From: Gymnorhina tibicen | Taxonomy: Eukaryota > Chordata > Aves > Passeriformes > Artamidae | Length of the DNA: 64,000 nucleotides | Direction of reading: 5' to 3' | NCBI GenBank assembly: GCA_013399875.1 | Contig: VXAZ01003272.1 | Coordinates: 2,134,643-2,198,642 of the forward strand | Part shown: positions 1-13,671 of the stretch, piece by piece | Numbering within the stretch: the first letter of the stretch is position 1 | Layout: each line of letters starts with the position of its first letter | Program-made: the position numbers and the translations under genes | The notes under the pieces: model-generated | The model's input: only the letters and a program-made list of their open reading frames with translations | Told to the model about the DNA's origin: nothing | Databases searched by the model: none

Positions 1-2600
1 ATCTCTTTTTTACATCAACCTCTTCCTTTCCTGCTGGGAGGAGATCACAGAATAGAATCATAAATCTGTTTCTTTCTTGCTTAGGACAAATGCAGAAATT
101 GAGTGGGAAGGATTTCAGTGAATGGCATTATTTAATGAATAAAATTAATTTTGTAGAAGAAAAAGATCCTGAGGATTCTTTTTCCTCTTTGATTGTGTGT
201 GGAGTGGGGGGAACCTTAATGTTCTCAACTGAAACCTGGCGAGCGCTGTGCTGCTGGGGGATGCACACATCATTTTTTAATGAAGATTGTTTATTACTGT
301 TGTATGAAACTCTGACAATACTAAGCTCTCTTCTGGTTACTTCAATCAATGCCCACTTAAAATCAACTTGTAATTTAGTACTTCCCTTTCTTTTGTGTGT
401 GACTGGCTGGTCGTGGACAGAGAGCTCTGCCTGCAGAGGGTTTAATGAACAGAAGAATTGACTGGGGTTTTGTGGGAGAGGGAGTTGTCCTTTTATTGCT
501 CATCACCACACCTGTGAGGCCGGGACCACGGGACAAATTTTTACTGTCCAGTGGTGCTCTCACCTGAAATTTAATAAACACTTCTGCTGTCACACCTTAA
601 ACTATCTGAGCTCCTTTCTGTTGTATGCACGATCAAATATTTATTCCCAAACGCTGTTCACCACAAAGTGCTGCCTCGGAGTAGTGGAGATCAGTTATTC
701 AGGTAGTAAAGATGTGTGAATGCAGCTGGCAGATGAAGTCACCAACATTGTGAATTCCCAGGCTGTCCCTGCTGCCACAGGCAATAAGTGCCAGGCTGAG
801 CCGGGGCTGGGTTCCCATTCCAGCAGCTCCGGTGTCACGGCTGCTCGAGCTGCCCTGCTTGAGTGGAGCCAGCCAGGGCTGCCGAGAGATGAAATCAATC
901 CGGGCTGCAGTCCTTGACCTGAACCTGTAATTACCTGCATGGGATAAAGGTGGTTTGTTGTGGCAGATAGAGATTGCACTCAGGGCTGCAGAGTATAATG
1001 CTGAGCTTTGAAGGCGAGGAGGGGGTTTGGCCCCTGGGCTGTTCTTCACAGCAATTGAGAGGTTTTAATAATGGGCAGAGAACAAGCTGCTCTTAGGGGG
1101 CATCACCTGTTCAGTAACACAAAAACACCGACCCAGCACTGCTTGGTTTGTAGCTATGTGTCCTGTCAGCTTAAACTTGCACGAGTTTAAGTTATGGTTC
1201 TTTTCTGGAATAACTTCTGTGCTGATTCTGTTAATATATCTATATAAAATGCTTATTACGTTACCTATCTGCGTAACATTTCATGCATTATTCCATGACT
1301 AGTGACAGCATGTGGGATATCTCAGGTATCTTTGTTTCCTCAGTGCGGTGGCACACGCTCACATGTGCTTCTGCTCTCTCCATCCAGCTCATCTGCCTTG
1401 CTAAGGGTGTGTGCATGAGCTGCATAATGCAAAATTCTGGTACTTAGAATGTTTTCAACTTGATTTATTTCACTAATTTGAGAAAATGTTATCTGATGAT
1501 TTTTGAAGAGAGCCTTAAGACAGAACTGACTCCAGCAGGCTCCAAGATGCCAAGGCAGTGTACATGATTACATCTAGGAACAGCTATGCCCTATAGACTG
1601 GGGAGATGTGAGGAGAAATTAAAATGACCTGACACTACTGACTGGGCACTTGCTGCTGGATCATTGCCTGGATTGGGAAAAGACTCAGCTGCAGGGATAC
1701 ATGGAGTAGCATTAATGTCTTGAAACACTGGTGGGTGTTTTCTGGAGGCAGGAGAAGTACACTGGAGAGGACAAGCATGGGAGCAGTGAGTGAAAGGCAG
1801 CAGAATCATTAGATACTGATTTAATTTTCCACCCTGTGATGATTGTGGGTGGTTTAGTCAGTTCCAGAGGTGGGGGCTCACTCCCCACAGCACAATGTGG
1901 TGATGTAGCTTTGCCCTGCAAGGGACAGAGGAGACTCCTCATCCCAGTTTGCCTGTGGTACAGCTGAGCAGTCTAATAGTGATTGAAGCAGTTCATCTCT
2001 TCTAAGATGGTTGTGTTTCAAAACAAGTCTGTATCAGCTTAAAATAGTGGTGCTACATGCATCTAATTTCACTGATGCAAGTGAAAATCAAAAATCAGCA
2101 ATTTCTAGACCCTGCTGTGTTGGGTGGAATTTGAGTTTAAGCAGCTGAGGTTCCTGGAGGTGCTGCTCTCCTTGTTCATCTCCCCCATGTGATTTTTGGC
2201 CCAGCAGTTCCTCAGTTGATGTCACAGCTCCCTGAAAGCTGAACTGTGACCTCCTCAGCATCGCAACCAAATCCAAGGGAATGGGGTTTTTCCTCACATA
2301 GGAAGCTAAGCTGCAGTGGGGCCCCCAGGGGCCCCGATAATGGTCACTGGCACAGTGCTGCTGCTCCCAGACAGTTGTTCTCGTGTCACACAACCTGCCT
2401 GACGCGTGTACAGGGCTCCATTAATGCAGCCTCTGCAGTGTCTCACTGCTTAAGTGTGAGCTGCTAACTTCCAGTTGGGGAAGCCACCTTCAGTTCGTAT
2501 CAGCTGAAAAATTGCAGTGGGCTTAGAGCATGGTCTAAGCACAGAAATGCCTTGGGTTTATTTAGGGGGAAAAAAAAATCTTATTTTCCTGTGTATTTTG
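1..2600. other. Non-coding stretch, nothing recognised
   Basis: Ordinary AT-moderate sequence. An acceptor-like CTTTCTTGCTTAG lies at 72-84, but the frame that follows (to 461) encodes nothing I recognise and has no donor. No repeat family, RNA gene or promoter is visible. Confidence 0.6.
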
Positions 2601-2660
2601 CACTAGTTTACAAAACCTGATTCTTAATATGAGATTCTTATGTGCCCCGTAATTATCTTC

Positions 2661-2678
2661 CATTAACAGCTGTTAATG
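2661..2678. repeat. 18-bp perfect palindrome with E-box centre
   Basis: CATTAACAGCTGTTAATG is its own reverse complement. Its centre is the E-box CAGCTG, flanked symmetrically by TTAA. It could bind a bHLH dimer or be a chance palindrome: about 0.2 of this length are expected per 64 kb under equal base use. Confidence 0.9.
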
Positions 2679-3860
2679 TTGTGTGTAGGTAGCTTTAAAG
2701 CTCTGAATAAGTGGGAAGTGTTGATTCTAATCATATCTGACACCACAATCTTCTGTGGAACAACACATGAGCTGAGATTCCCGATGGGCTCCTGTAGGAT
2801 ACAATATTTATTATAGCTGGAGATCTAAGAGCTCCCAGCTACTGTTAAACTTACAAGAGATCCAGAAACCTCAGTGTCTGTACTTGTGTTTTGAGAGATT
2901 GCACAGAAATAACACACCACTGGTATTTGCAGGCAGCGTGTGCATTGACATTTCTGCTCTTTTCCTACACCGCTTAAAGGAATCGTTTTGCAAATCTTTA
3001 TATTTTTATAAGCTTGTAACATATTCTAAGCCCATCTATTAATCTGGACTGCTTTAAATGGTCTTAAAATGGATGTGCAAGTTAAAAGAAGAGTATTTGA
3101 ATTTTGGAGTCAGTATTGTTTCAGGGAAAGCTTTATTTGTAACTAGTTTATAATAGCAACACCCTTATTTAGTGATTTCACTAAATTAGGATTTATCTTT
3201 TGAAGTATTTGCTCACCATTTCCCATGTTTGCTTTGAAAAACATCTAAATATGCCTCATTATTTCTTGTTGCCATTTTGGCCTGCAGTCTGTGTTAGATG
3301 TTAAGGGTTTCAGCCATCGGGATTCTGGTTCTGGTCCTCTTGAGATGCTCCAGCTTGTCCTCCCCTCTTTTCAGGAGGTGTTCCAGAACATCAGCCCTTG
3401 TCCTCACAGCTCTGCAGACTCTTCCTTTGTCTTTCACCTTCCTCCTGCTGTAATTTCCAATGTAATATCAGCATAAGCACTTATTTTCACCACTGTTAGT
3501 CCAAAAAGAGCAGGTTTTAGCAATTGTCCATTAGCATAAGGTGCAATAAGGATAAGTGAGCAGAAGTGTGGATTTGGCTATGACACGTAAAACTGAGCTA
3601 TTTGGCATGATAAATTAGCCAGGCATTTCATGTACTCTAAGGTGGAGTTTAATACCTTGAGAGTGTTCCAGTCACAGCCTCCTCACCCTGGCTACTCACT
3701 GGAGTAAAGATGTTCTCTGCTGGGAATAAATATTTATATCCAAGTTGAAATACAGCCTGTTGGTGCTTACTTGTGTATATATTTTATTGCCTCGGTGACG
3801 TAAGGGGTAAAGAAACAGATGGAAAATATTTTGTTTTCCCTAATTATCCAACACTGTGGG
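2679..3860. other. AT-rich non-coding stretch
   Basis: Frequent TTTA/ATTA words, low CpG and no open frame above about 65 codons. I see no gene or repeat here. Confidence 0.6.
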
Positions 3861-5110
3861 ATACCCATTGGCTCGGAGCTGTGGCTCCTCCCCTGCCTTG
3901 GACTCCATCCCTGGCATCACCCCAGACAGATTTTAATAGTTCTTTATCTGCTGCTTGCATTGCTTTTAACTTTCACTTTTTATTACAACCCAGGCTAAAT
4001 TGGGTGCTGGTTCCTGCTCCAGCTCTGGCTGGAGAGCTCCGAAAAGCCAAAGCTGGTGCCAGCAAGTGGCTGCTGCAGAGAGCAGGGAATGGGAGCACGG
4101 GGTGAAAGGAGCCCCTGATTGCCACCATCCTCCTCCTCAGCTGCTCCTGTGTGCAGGGAGGGTCCTGGGGGTCCCAACCTCCAGCTGTGGGGCTTTTATT
4201 CCTGCTTGGAACAGCCCACCTGGGACTCGCCTCCTTCCAAAAGGAACGTGGAGCCTCCGAGGGAGCGCGTGAAGCCAAGCGCTCCGTGTGTGCATAAACC
4301 TGGTGCTGCGCCCCTTGTGAAGGTGAAAACAAGCAGGGCACAGTCAGCAAATGACAGAAAGCAGGTTTGGGATTATTGGCATCATTATCCTGGGATTTCT
4401 CCGGGTGAGGGGTGGTCCCTGAGCCCTGGTGCCTCGAGTCTCTGCTCGGTGCGGGCCTGGAAAATGGAGCAAGGGAAAGGCAAAAGGTGCTGATATGAAC
4501 AACATATGGTTTTTGCTGGAGTTTGGCCACGGATTTAAGGCCTCAGAGTGGATTCCTGGGGCCTTCGTATCCTATCCCAAAACCAACACGAAAGCCTTTC
4601 CAAATATATTTTATAAGCTCTGCGATTGTAATAGTCCTATCAAAAATCCCATGTCCCCAGGTCAAGTGGGGTGCAGACTGTCCTCTTCTGAAATCCCAGG
4701 CTTGCCAAGCCTTTCTTCCCTGATACTTCCCTCCAGCAACAGCGGGCAACCATTTGTGCCTCGTGTGGAACACCCCGGGGGCTCCGGCACAGCTGCTTTC
4801 CCTGGAGCTCACATCTGCTCGGGAGCGGGGCTCGCCTGCCTGGCTCTTTGTCCCGGGCACAGCTGGCCCTGGCTCCCTGCAGCCCACCTGGGCTGCGGGA
4901 TAACTCCTGGAATTTGCGAGGCTTTGGCACGGGTTGGAGTAGTGGGAGTTTTGGTAACTGGCTCTGCCATCCCCTTTTGTGTTGCGTTTCCTCTGCCCCG
5001 AGTCACGGTGCGACTGTTCCCTGGAAGGCAGAGCAGGAGCTGCAATCTCTGTCATTCGTAGCTTCTTTCAATTTTGGGACGCTACAAAGAATCCTGACTA
5101 TACCGCTCCA
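3861..5110. other. GC-richer block with overlapping chance frames
   Basis: Several long frames overlap here on both strands, the longest being 4429-5061 plus (210 codons) and 3973-4530 minus (185 codons). Overlap on opposite strands, low-complexity products and the lack of any recognisable domain suggest stop-poor GC-rich DNA rather than genes. No splice-site pair supports an exon. Confidence 0.55.
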
Positions 5111-8100
5111 GAAGGGTGCCACGTAATTTTGCCTTGAAACAAAAAAGCAGAAGCCACTGTTGCAGTAAGAATCTTGCTAGCTCCTTGGAATTCCCGTTAA
5201 TTGGGATTTTTACCTCTATCATTTACAGCAGGAATGCTGAGCAAACCACTGTGTGCTCTACTGTTTGCCCATCACTTAAAATACATTTTAAAAGCAAGGA
5301 TAATTTTACTTGTGATTGAATGTCAAATGTAATAAATGGGCAGAGATCATGTGCAAAGTTTCTGTGTTGCTGGTGGATCTTTAACAAGCAGAAAGTTGCT
5401 GTGAAAGCGTTTGGAGAAGCAAAAAGTGCTCTGGTGGTAGTCTTTTGGTTTTGGTGTTCGTATTTAAGCTCTAAAAAAAGCCCAACCAAATAACAGCAAA
5501 CCAACACACAGTATCCAGTGAAATGCTTACAGGGAGCTACATTTTAGCACTGAAGTTAGATAAAAAATTCACTGTATCGTAAGTGAACCATTTCCCCCTT
5601 GATTTGTGTCCAAAATATGAGGAAAAACCTTGCAGCTGCATTATGCATTTTACAAAAGAACATATGCATGCATTTAAATCATTTACATTTCATCTTTGCT
5701 TTCTCTTATTTTTAACCCATATTATGGTGAGTGACAGCATGTTTGGAAAACTGAGGTTGAAAGCAAAGTTTAAACTTTGATGCCCAGTAAGCTGAACTGC
5801 CAGCAGTGCTTCACTATTTCATGATTTTATTTCAAAGTTTGGCTCATGCTTTTTCCTTTCTGGACAATGAAATGTGATTGAAACTTTGTGAATCTGCCTG
5901 ACAAAAAAAATTGAAGTTACACTGCAGTTGGTTTGTGCTGGTCCTACAGTGCCTGCAGAGGAAGATAATCCATCCCTATGGAAGAAGGTCCTTGGGAGGA
6001 TGCACAGCTTAAAGATGCTCAGTGAGATTATTAACTGGTGATCATGAGGCGGTATCAAATATTTCCCATGCTATAAAATTGTTTTTGATAGGGGATGAGG
6101 AGGGGAAGGCAGAGGGGCACCAGCTCTATCTGATCTGATTTTTCAGCCTTCCCTGCTCTCTGCTAAACTCGTAACTGATCCACTTCTACAGCAGGAGTTG
6201 AAAAAGGTTTTGGGCTGGGGGAGTGATGTTTTGCTTAGTGCCATCAGCAGGCAGCACTCCCTCACTGCTGTGCGTGAACAAATAAAATTCAGCTTTATTG
6301 GCCTAGTTATGGCCTTTTAATAACCCTTCAGTGAGGATTGTGCAAGGCGTGAAGTGCGAACGCCCGCTCCGGGTCACGGCGCGTGACAGGAGGACACGGA
6401 TCTGGCATGGGGGTGGCAGGTGAGGGGTGCCCCCCTTTTCCAGGGGGACACGGAGCTGAGCTCTCAAGAGCAGCAGCACCATGCAGAGGTACCAAATGGT
6501 GCTGGGGAGTGGGGTTTGTCACCTTCCCCTCGTCCCACAGATCCGCCCTGGTGTGATGCTCTCCCACTGGGGTGGTGACAGGACACGGTGCCAACACCGA
6601 AACCCACCCTGTGTGGAGCCAGCTGCAGCCTGGGCTCTGTCACACAGCCAGACTGGGTCCTGGGTACCAGAGCTTGGGTCCGTTCCTGCCTCTGGGCCCT
6701 GGGGTTGTTAGGGACAGTTTGACACACACAGAGCCACAGGGTGTGCTTGTAAATGTAGGCTCGAAACTGGGATATTTGCACAGGCCTCTTCGATTCAGAG
6801 CTCACACAGCGACTTTCATCCCTAACAACTTGCAGAAATTTTTCCTCATTGTCTTCACCTTCCACAAGAGTTAAACTTACAGTTCTTAATTTATTTTGCT
6901 GGTAAAGACTGACTTATAATTGAGGATATCACGTGGAGGAGCTGTAACTTATTTGTATATCCATCCTTGCATGTTTAAAACCAAGTCAAGAAACTAATGA
7001 GGTTACAAAAATATTGCTGATCCTGAAGCAAATACAGTTGGAGAACATATGCTTTGGTTTTACATTTCTGCCTCTAAAAGGTGACATGTCCTGTGTTTGT
7101 CATTTAATTTAACATTCTATATATTTTTAAACGGCTGTATGATTTGAAATCTCCAGATGCCAGGCTTTGTGCTAAATGAGGTTGACAGTTCAGTGATGTG
7201 GAAGGCCATTATCTCACCTTTGTGCTTCTAAACTGTAGCCACTTGCCTTTGCCTGCTCATAATGCATTTACTGCCTTACAGCCCAGGAATTTTTAACACC
7301 TATTGAAAGCATTAATTAGCTATGCCATACTGATGAGCACTTTAAGTGAAAAGCAGGAATTGATGCCGCTCTTTGAGTTGGTGTTTCTCCCATTTCAGAG
7401 GATAAGGAGTACCTAGAGAAATTAAACCCCCCTGTTCCTCAGGCACGTTCAAGCCGTGACTGTTCCCTGGCCACGAGTGACGGTGCCACAGCAGAGCTTC
7501 TGTCCGCGTCCCATCCCTGTCTGTGCCTGGGACATGAGGCCATGTCCTGATAAACAGCTCTAAATGGCTCTATCCTTGCCAGCTGGTGCTATCTATAAAC
7601 CAATAAACCCAAATTCAGGCTTTTGCATCCCATTACTGCTGTCCTGAGTCAGCAGGTCTCAGAGAGAATCATTTTTCTCTACCCTTGGAAAATGAATAAT
7701 CATTACTTGGCCTGTTGAAGTTCAGTAATACAAGAATAAGTCATAAATGTGTCACTTGTATCTTAAAAGCTCACCAGCTAGAAACTCTCCCTCCTGTCTG
7801 ACTGGGCCTCCAGTGCCTTTGATCACCATTTTCTCCTCTTTCCCAGCAAACTTCTTGGTTTTCCCCGTTTTCCTGGGCCGCTGTGACAGCGTTCTGCTGC
7901 AGATTACAGCTGTGCTCAGGCACCATAAGGTTTGTATGATTAGTCAGCATTTGGTTTCCATATATAGCAAAAGTACGTCTGGAGAAAATATTCTTATACA
8001 TATTTCCAAGCAATAGGATCAAAGCCCTCTCTAGGTTCTCAATTTTAATTTATCTCTTCTTGCTTGCTGCAGAAGGAACATCAAACGCAGTCCGTGTTTG

Positions 8101-8520
8101 GGGAGGGGAAGGGAGCCCTTTGCTGTGTAGTTTCGGGAGCAGCATTTGTCCCAAAGCTTCAAATCCTGCCCTTTCTTCCTCCATAGCATTGCCAAGCTCT
8201 GAACTTCGGGGTTTGTGCCTACGTTTCTACCCAGGTGCACCTCCTTTCTTTGAATCCCAGGATCTCTCCCATTTTTGTTTCCTTTTTCCTCAGATTTTCC
8301 TCTTGTCTCCATAGTCCCAGTCACAGCTGCTGAGCACATCTTCCACCTTTTCACAGCGTTTTCTGTAGTTCCTAATCCCTGTGTTGCCTCCTTTTCTGCT
8401 GTAACACCTGCACAGTTCACACCCCTGCATCGAAGGAATTCTTGTTCCTGTCTTATCTTTGGAGTTTTGTGGTAAATTCCCCCAGCCTCTCTTCCTACTC
8501 CTAGTATTTCTCAGTATTTG
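5111..8520. other. Non-coding stretch
   Basis: 5111-6270 is AT-rich. 6271-6720 is GC-richer with no recognised element. 6895-7340 is AT-rich and CpG-poor and has a conserved-element texture, with GCATTAATTAGC near 7310. An acceptor-like TCTTCTTGCTTGCTGCAG ends at 8072, followed by an open frame of 35 codons that I do not recognise. Confidence 0.55.
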
Positions 8521-8676
8521 CCTGGAGAAGTGGCTGCCCCATCCCTGGAAGTGTCCAAGGCCAGGGCTTGGAGCAGTCTGGGATAGTGGAAGGTGGCCCT
8601 GCCGTGGCAGGGGGTGGAACTGGATGGGCTTCAAGGTGCCTTCCAACCCAATTAAGTATGTAATGGTTCGATGATT
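8521..8676 (+). mobile_element. CR1 LINE 3' tail, truncated
   Basis: This is the 3' end of a CR1 (chicken repeat 1) non-LTR retrotransposon in sense orientation. The order of words matches the CR1 tail as I know it: a GGCTGCCCCATCCCTGGAAG block, then CAAGGCCAGG, GGAGCA, a GTGGAAGGTG block, TGGCAGGGGGTGGAACTGGATG, and CTTCCAACCCA, followed by a decayed ATTCTATG-type terminal repeat (TAATGGTTCGATGATT). Compared with the usual tail, a short internal piece after CAAGGCCAGG is missing. No reverse transcriptase or ORF1 sequence lies upstream, so this is a dead 5'-truncated copy, which is typical of CR1. The many substitutions suggest an old insertion. The start is approximate because the left edge fades into flanking sequence. 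Confidence 0.88.
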
Positions 8677-11600
8677 TACTTCTCCACAAGAAGCAAAGAT
8701 CTGGAAAGTAAGATCTGAACCTTTTCCAGATCTCCACTCATCCTTCAGGTGTCAACTCCCAGAGCTGTGACACCCACCAGAAATGTGAGAACTAACAGCC
8801 CGTGGAGGTGGGTCTGTGTGAGGAGTTACCTGGGCAGGTGGAAGTTGTGGGATTAGAAATTGTATTTATGTCAGCTTCATTAGGTCCTTTTTTCTGTATC
8901 TTTCATTAGAGTCTTACAGCAACAATTTGTAAACCTTGATGGTTTTGCAGTGTGGGCACTGCTGGAGAGAGCCAGAGGTGACTGCCATTAGTGAGGAAGC
9001 AGAATACTTTAATTACACAAATCCTGTAGCATTTTCATGCGAGGAAGTTTTCTGAATTGTCAGTAAGTGAGGTAAGCCAAGACATCCGAGACCTTTTTAC
9101 ATCACATTTTCAGAAAGGCCTTTTTTTCCTCCTGATAGAAGATCTGCATTAAAAAAACCCCCATAATTAGTTTGATTTCAGTCATCTACTCAGCATTTCT
9201 AAGGCACTTGCCAAATGATCCCAGGTGTGGGATTGCAGCAGGTAATTTCCTGCGCTGTATTTGTGCGGATGATTTTCTGTGTTAGAAGATGATATCGGCT
9301 CACCTGGCCCCTCGGTGACAGAGAAATCCTTTGTTTATTCATTTAGTAGGCAGATTAACCCTAATGAATCTGGCTTCCTGGAAATAGATACAGGGGACAA
9401 TAGCAGGGTGAGGAGCGGGGAGAAATGGGGCAAATTCCCTTTTCTTTCTTCACTTGTAAATAATGGAGGCTTTCAGAGCAGGGTGTTCTAAAGCCGAAAG
9501 GAACGTGAAATATGTCAGCCAGAAATTCTTGATTTTGAACAAAAACTTTTCTTTTGTGCCTCAGAGAGCTACTGGGGCTTTCTTAGTGTGCCTGCCACAA
9601 TTCTGCCCTGCTGAACCTGTTGGAATGTTTTGTCCTGTCAAAAATTAGGATAAAGTGAGATACTCGCACTTCATTATTGGAGGACCTCAGTGTGTGTTTT
9701 GTGAAATACGTCTTTTTAAAATTCTTATTTCTGTGAACTAGAGGCTCATAATATAATCTGTCTTTTAAGTAAATCATACATTGTACTAGAAAACCAGAGT
9801 AAAGCATTGGAGTCTTGATGGCTGAAACAATTTTATTCTTTTTCTTTCATGGGAATAAAGCTGTGGAATGGTGTGTCAAGGTGTGCATCATGTTTCTGTT
9901 ACCTGAGCAGGAGGCAATGCCCATACAGGGTTAGGCTGCACATTTTGCTTTATTTTCAGCCATTCTCCCATCTTGAGCTGGCCCAGAAAAGCCTCAAGGA
10001 ATGTTTCAAACAGCTCAATTCCTCCTGTTCTTGCCATGTGATGCATCCAAGTGTTCTGCACCAGGCTCATGAAAGGCTGTGCCATTACCACGTTTATTTA
10101 AATAAATGAGGAGTCATTTCTCAGCTCTTGTTGGCATCACACTGGACTATTATTCATAGCACAGTGTGAGAATCTGCCTGGAAAAGCAGTGAATCCCAAA
10201 GCCCTCAGAAACAGAGGGAAGGATGGTCACTGACTTCAGGGGTATAAATCAGGCTCGTGGTGTTACAGGCAGAGTTGCTGCAGTATCACTCAGTTTATGT
10301 TTGAACAGCATGAATAAATTAACTGATTCCAGCTCAAAGAGGGAATAATGCCATGGTGAATTAAGTTGTGTATATGTTACTAATGACATATTTTTTAATG
10401 CATACACACGTTAAATAGTCAGGGTTTGAAATTAGGGGGAAACATTGTCGTTTGCTAGCTCAGATCTCTGCTGGAAGCTACCAGTCAAAGTGTAGACATG
10501 AGTACAATGAATGATTTGGCTGCCTTTGAGAGAGGAACAATTTTGTGCATTTTTATGTGACTGGTACTCGAGATACATTATTCCCAAGACATGGATGTGT
10601 AGACACAGATGTGAAAATCTCTTAACTTCCAACCAAACTTTTCCAGATCTTATCACTATAATTTATTCTTTACTCTCTGTAGACTTGAAAAAATGTCTTC
10701 TTTCACATAACTTTATACATTGGAGGGAAAGGAAAGTTCTGTTCTACCACATGGTAAGTGTTGAAGATGGGATACTGTTGGCTTTAACACGCTGACTTTT
10801 GTAGCTGCCTGTAAAAACTCTAGAGTTTCAGAGGGGAAGTGAAAAAACAGAATTTACCTTTCCACAAAGAATAAAAGTTTCCATTGTTCCTCAGTTCCAT
10901 CGCTGAAAGTACAAGTGGGCAGGAACAGATAATTTTTTGGATTTAACATCTATACTTGGGTATGTGTATATGTGCATCGGGCAGCAATAAATTACAAATG
11001 AATGTGTTTGCTTTGTATGGAGATTGTTTTATCCTTCTTAAAGCTACTATTTATATAACCTTTAACCAAACAGAGAGTAGCCAGAAGATTTTTGAGAGTG
11101 AGAACTGTTTTTCTGGCTGGGGTGGGGAACAACTCGCCCCCCTCCCCTCGTGCAGCGGGGACTCACCCCGTTGACGTGCAGACAATTTGCCAGGGATTAT
11201 TTTTTTTCCCCCTCTGCACGTGAAAGCTCAAAATAGATACGTGTCACATTAGGTGTCATTAAAATAGAGCTCGTGATAACTCAGTAATAAATGGAGTGGT
11301 ACCTAATCACTTTCAGAAGATGTTGACACAGTTGCCAGAGACGACTGTCGCGGAGAGCCCTTGGAAGGAGCGGAGTCTGTCTGTGTTGGAGGGGTTTTTT
11401 TCCTTTTAGTGGAAACCAAAGGACAACAGTCATTATACGATTCTGTACTTTAAGTATTTTCATAATCCAACATAAATTGGCCCACCCAAGGATTATGTCT
11501 GTCTTATAAGGATGTGTTTATATAGTCATTGGGTGAAAGATTGCAGAAGTTGAACCACTAGTTTTGAAAGTTGAGCCAGACCAGGAAAAATCAGGATACA

Positions 11601-13583
11601 ATTTGGCACTTATGGAGACTAAATGATTTCCTTTTTAGCTGCTGATTTCTACTGGGAAATGTATCCTTGGACTGAAAATTGCATCCGGAAAAATGTTTAT
11701 GTAGTGTTTTTCAAATGACTGATTATTCCTCTAACCTTTAACACGCACTGTGTGTGATTTTCTTCCTTATTAACTCTTTCACGACCAAATGAATGATTTC
11801 CTTCACTGTAAATAAATTAAGTATGTATTTCAATGCATGCAATATTTTAGTGCTGTAAGAAGGCAGAAAAAGACAAGTTGGGGATTTTATTGAGTCAGTA
11901 ACAGGGAAACCCAGCTCCTCTTGTGTCAGACTCTCCTGGAAGAGGAGCATCCTGCTTTGACAGTGAGGCAGGCAGAACACATGAACTTTTTATCCTGATT
12001 ACTGTTGAGAAGGAGAACAAATATGTTCCTAACATACCATCAGATGCAGATTTCTGCCAGCCAGGGGAGATTTCCCCAAGGCTTGTGGCTGAGGTGGAGG
12101 GACCGTGCTGCCAACTACTGGCTATTACTGGCTGCTGAATCCAGTGAATGAATTCATTGTGGGCTTGGGGTTGTCTGCAGGGGAATTGATCAGTGCAGCT
12201 AGAACAGAACCAGGAGTTTCAGAGACGTGCACAGATGCTCTGTCTGGACTTAAAATGTTTTCAGTGGTGTTGCTTTCACATAAAGACAAACCATAATTCA
12301 CTATAATCACACTGTTGGTGTCCTCGTGTAGAAAATCCTCACAGGATGCCTTTCCTTGCATCCAGAACCTCATGGATGCAGGGTGGGAGCTTGCACAGAG
12401 GCTTTGCTGCGTTCAGAGCAGCAGCCTGACCTTGCTGAGCTGCAGGCACCACGTAAACATCACGGGGTGGGACTGAGCCATGTGCCTTTAAAAGGCATCC
12501 AGAGTGATCCTGCACGGTGTGGATCCCACGCTAACAAATGAGTGGGGCTGGAGCCGTAGCTTCCACTTTGGCAGAGCTGTCTGTGAATTATGGTTGGTGT
12601 TTTCCTATGTAGAAACATGTGAAACTGGAGATTATTTGTTGAGTTTCTGTAAAAAGTATCACCCAGCCCATCACAAGTCGTGTTCTCTGTAAAAAGTGCT
12701 TGGTGGAGAAGGGGACGGAAGGAAAGCGTAGCAAGAATCTTATAATCCCAGCTCCTGCTGGCCTGGCCCAATAGGACAGATTTGTGTCCTGCGAGAGGAA
12801 GCAGAGTTGGAAAGAAATGGAATTCCAGCCCTGCCAATCCTGATGGATTGATGCAGAGATGTTCCCTGCTCCCCAGCTTGCCGGGCCCCGTGCCGGTAGC
12901 GCCGTTCGAGCTCGCCGGGGTGATCCGTCTGTGCCTCTGGCATCAGCTGGGGATGAATGCTGGAAAACAAAAGCTGATATTCCTTGTGGCAATAGTCAGC
13001 CATTCTTGGCGTGGCAGGGACAAGGGGAAGTGCCTGGCAGCTGCTCTGTTCTTTCATCTCTTCTTCCAACTCTTTTTGATCGTTTTCTCCTGCAAAGTTT
13101 TGGGCTTGTGCGGGGAGATTTGTATTTATGAGCAAACAGAGGATGCAGCCCTGCTTACCTCAGATAGCTTTTCCCAGGAGCAGCAATTCCCAGGCAGTCT
13201 CTTGTATTTGAGGCAATAATGGGTTTAGGAAATTCATAGAATGTTAACAGTCAAATGGCTTTTAACCACCTATCGATGGAGTGAAATTTGGCAGATGACA
13301 GAGGAACCTCACGTTTTATTTTTTAAAGCCTAAATAGCTTGTCAGCCATGCAGAGCCCCTTGAATTTATGAGATCTGAATGTTGGGGTTTGGGGTTTTTT
13401 TTTCATGTGGAACCCAGCAGAGTCTCTGACGGAAACTGTTGACCCTTCTTTGTGCTGTTTCTTTACTGTCTCGTCAAACATCTGGAAAACAGCATGTTTG
13501 CAGTCATTTCACAACATAATTTTGCATTTACATCATGTGTTATCTGGTAAAAGTTTTCTTGTTTTTTCAAGGAGAGGGGGGAT
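8677..13583. other. Non-coding stretch
   Basis: No recognised gene or mobile element. A small GC-rich spot lies near 12885-12925. Frames of up to 145 codons at 12588-13219 overlap on both strands and look like chance. Confidence 0.6.
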
Positions 13584-13617
13584 AAAAAAAAAAAAAAAGA
13601 AAAAGGAAAAGAAAAAT
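13584..13617 (+). repeat. A-rich tract
   Basis: An A15 run (13584-13598) is followed by purine-only sequence up to 13617. There is no target-site duplication or retrocopy upstream that I can recognise, so this is read as simple low-complexity DNA rather than the tail of a processed pseudogene. Confidence 0.85.
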
Positions 13618-13671
13618 CAGCAAGTCGAAGGCTGCCGTGAGGTCAAGTGGTGCCGGTGGATGCTGCCTGCA

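Noticed and set aside
41..66. ATCACAGAATAGAATCATA as a CR1 terminal repeat
   Set aside because: No adjacent CR1 body sequence; a short AGAATCATA-like word alone is not enough.
3973..4530. 185-codon minus-strand open frame
   Set aside because: Same GC-rich block as the 210-codon frame. The product is low-complexity and unrecognised, and it lies opposite other frames.
4429..5061. 210-codon plus-strand open frame, the longest in the window
   Set aside because: It overlaps long frames on the opposite strand in stop-poor GC-rich DNA, has no recognisable domain, no splice-site support and no codon pattern suggesting selection.
13584..13617. A-rich tract as tail of a processed pseudogene
   Set aside because: No recognisable coding remnant upstream and no matching direct repeats around it.
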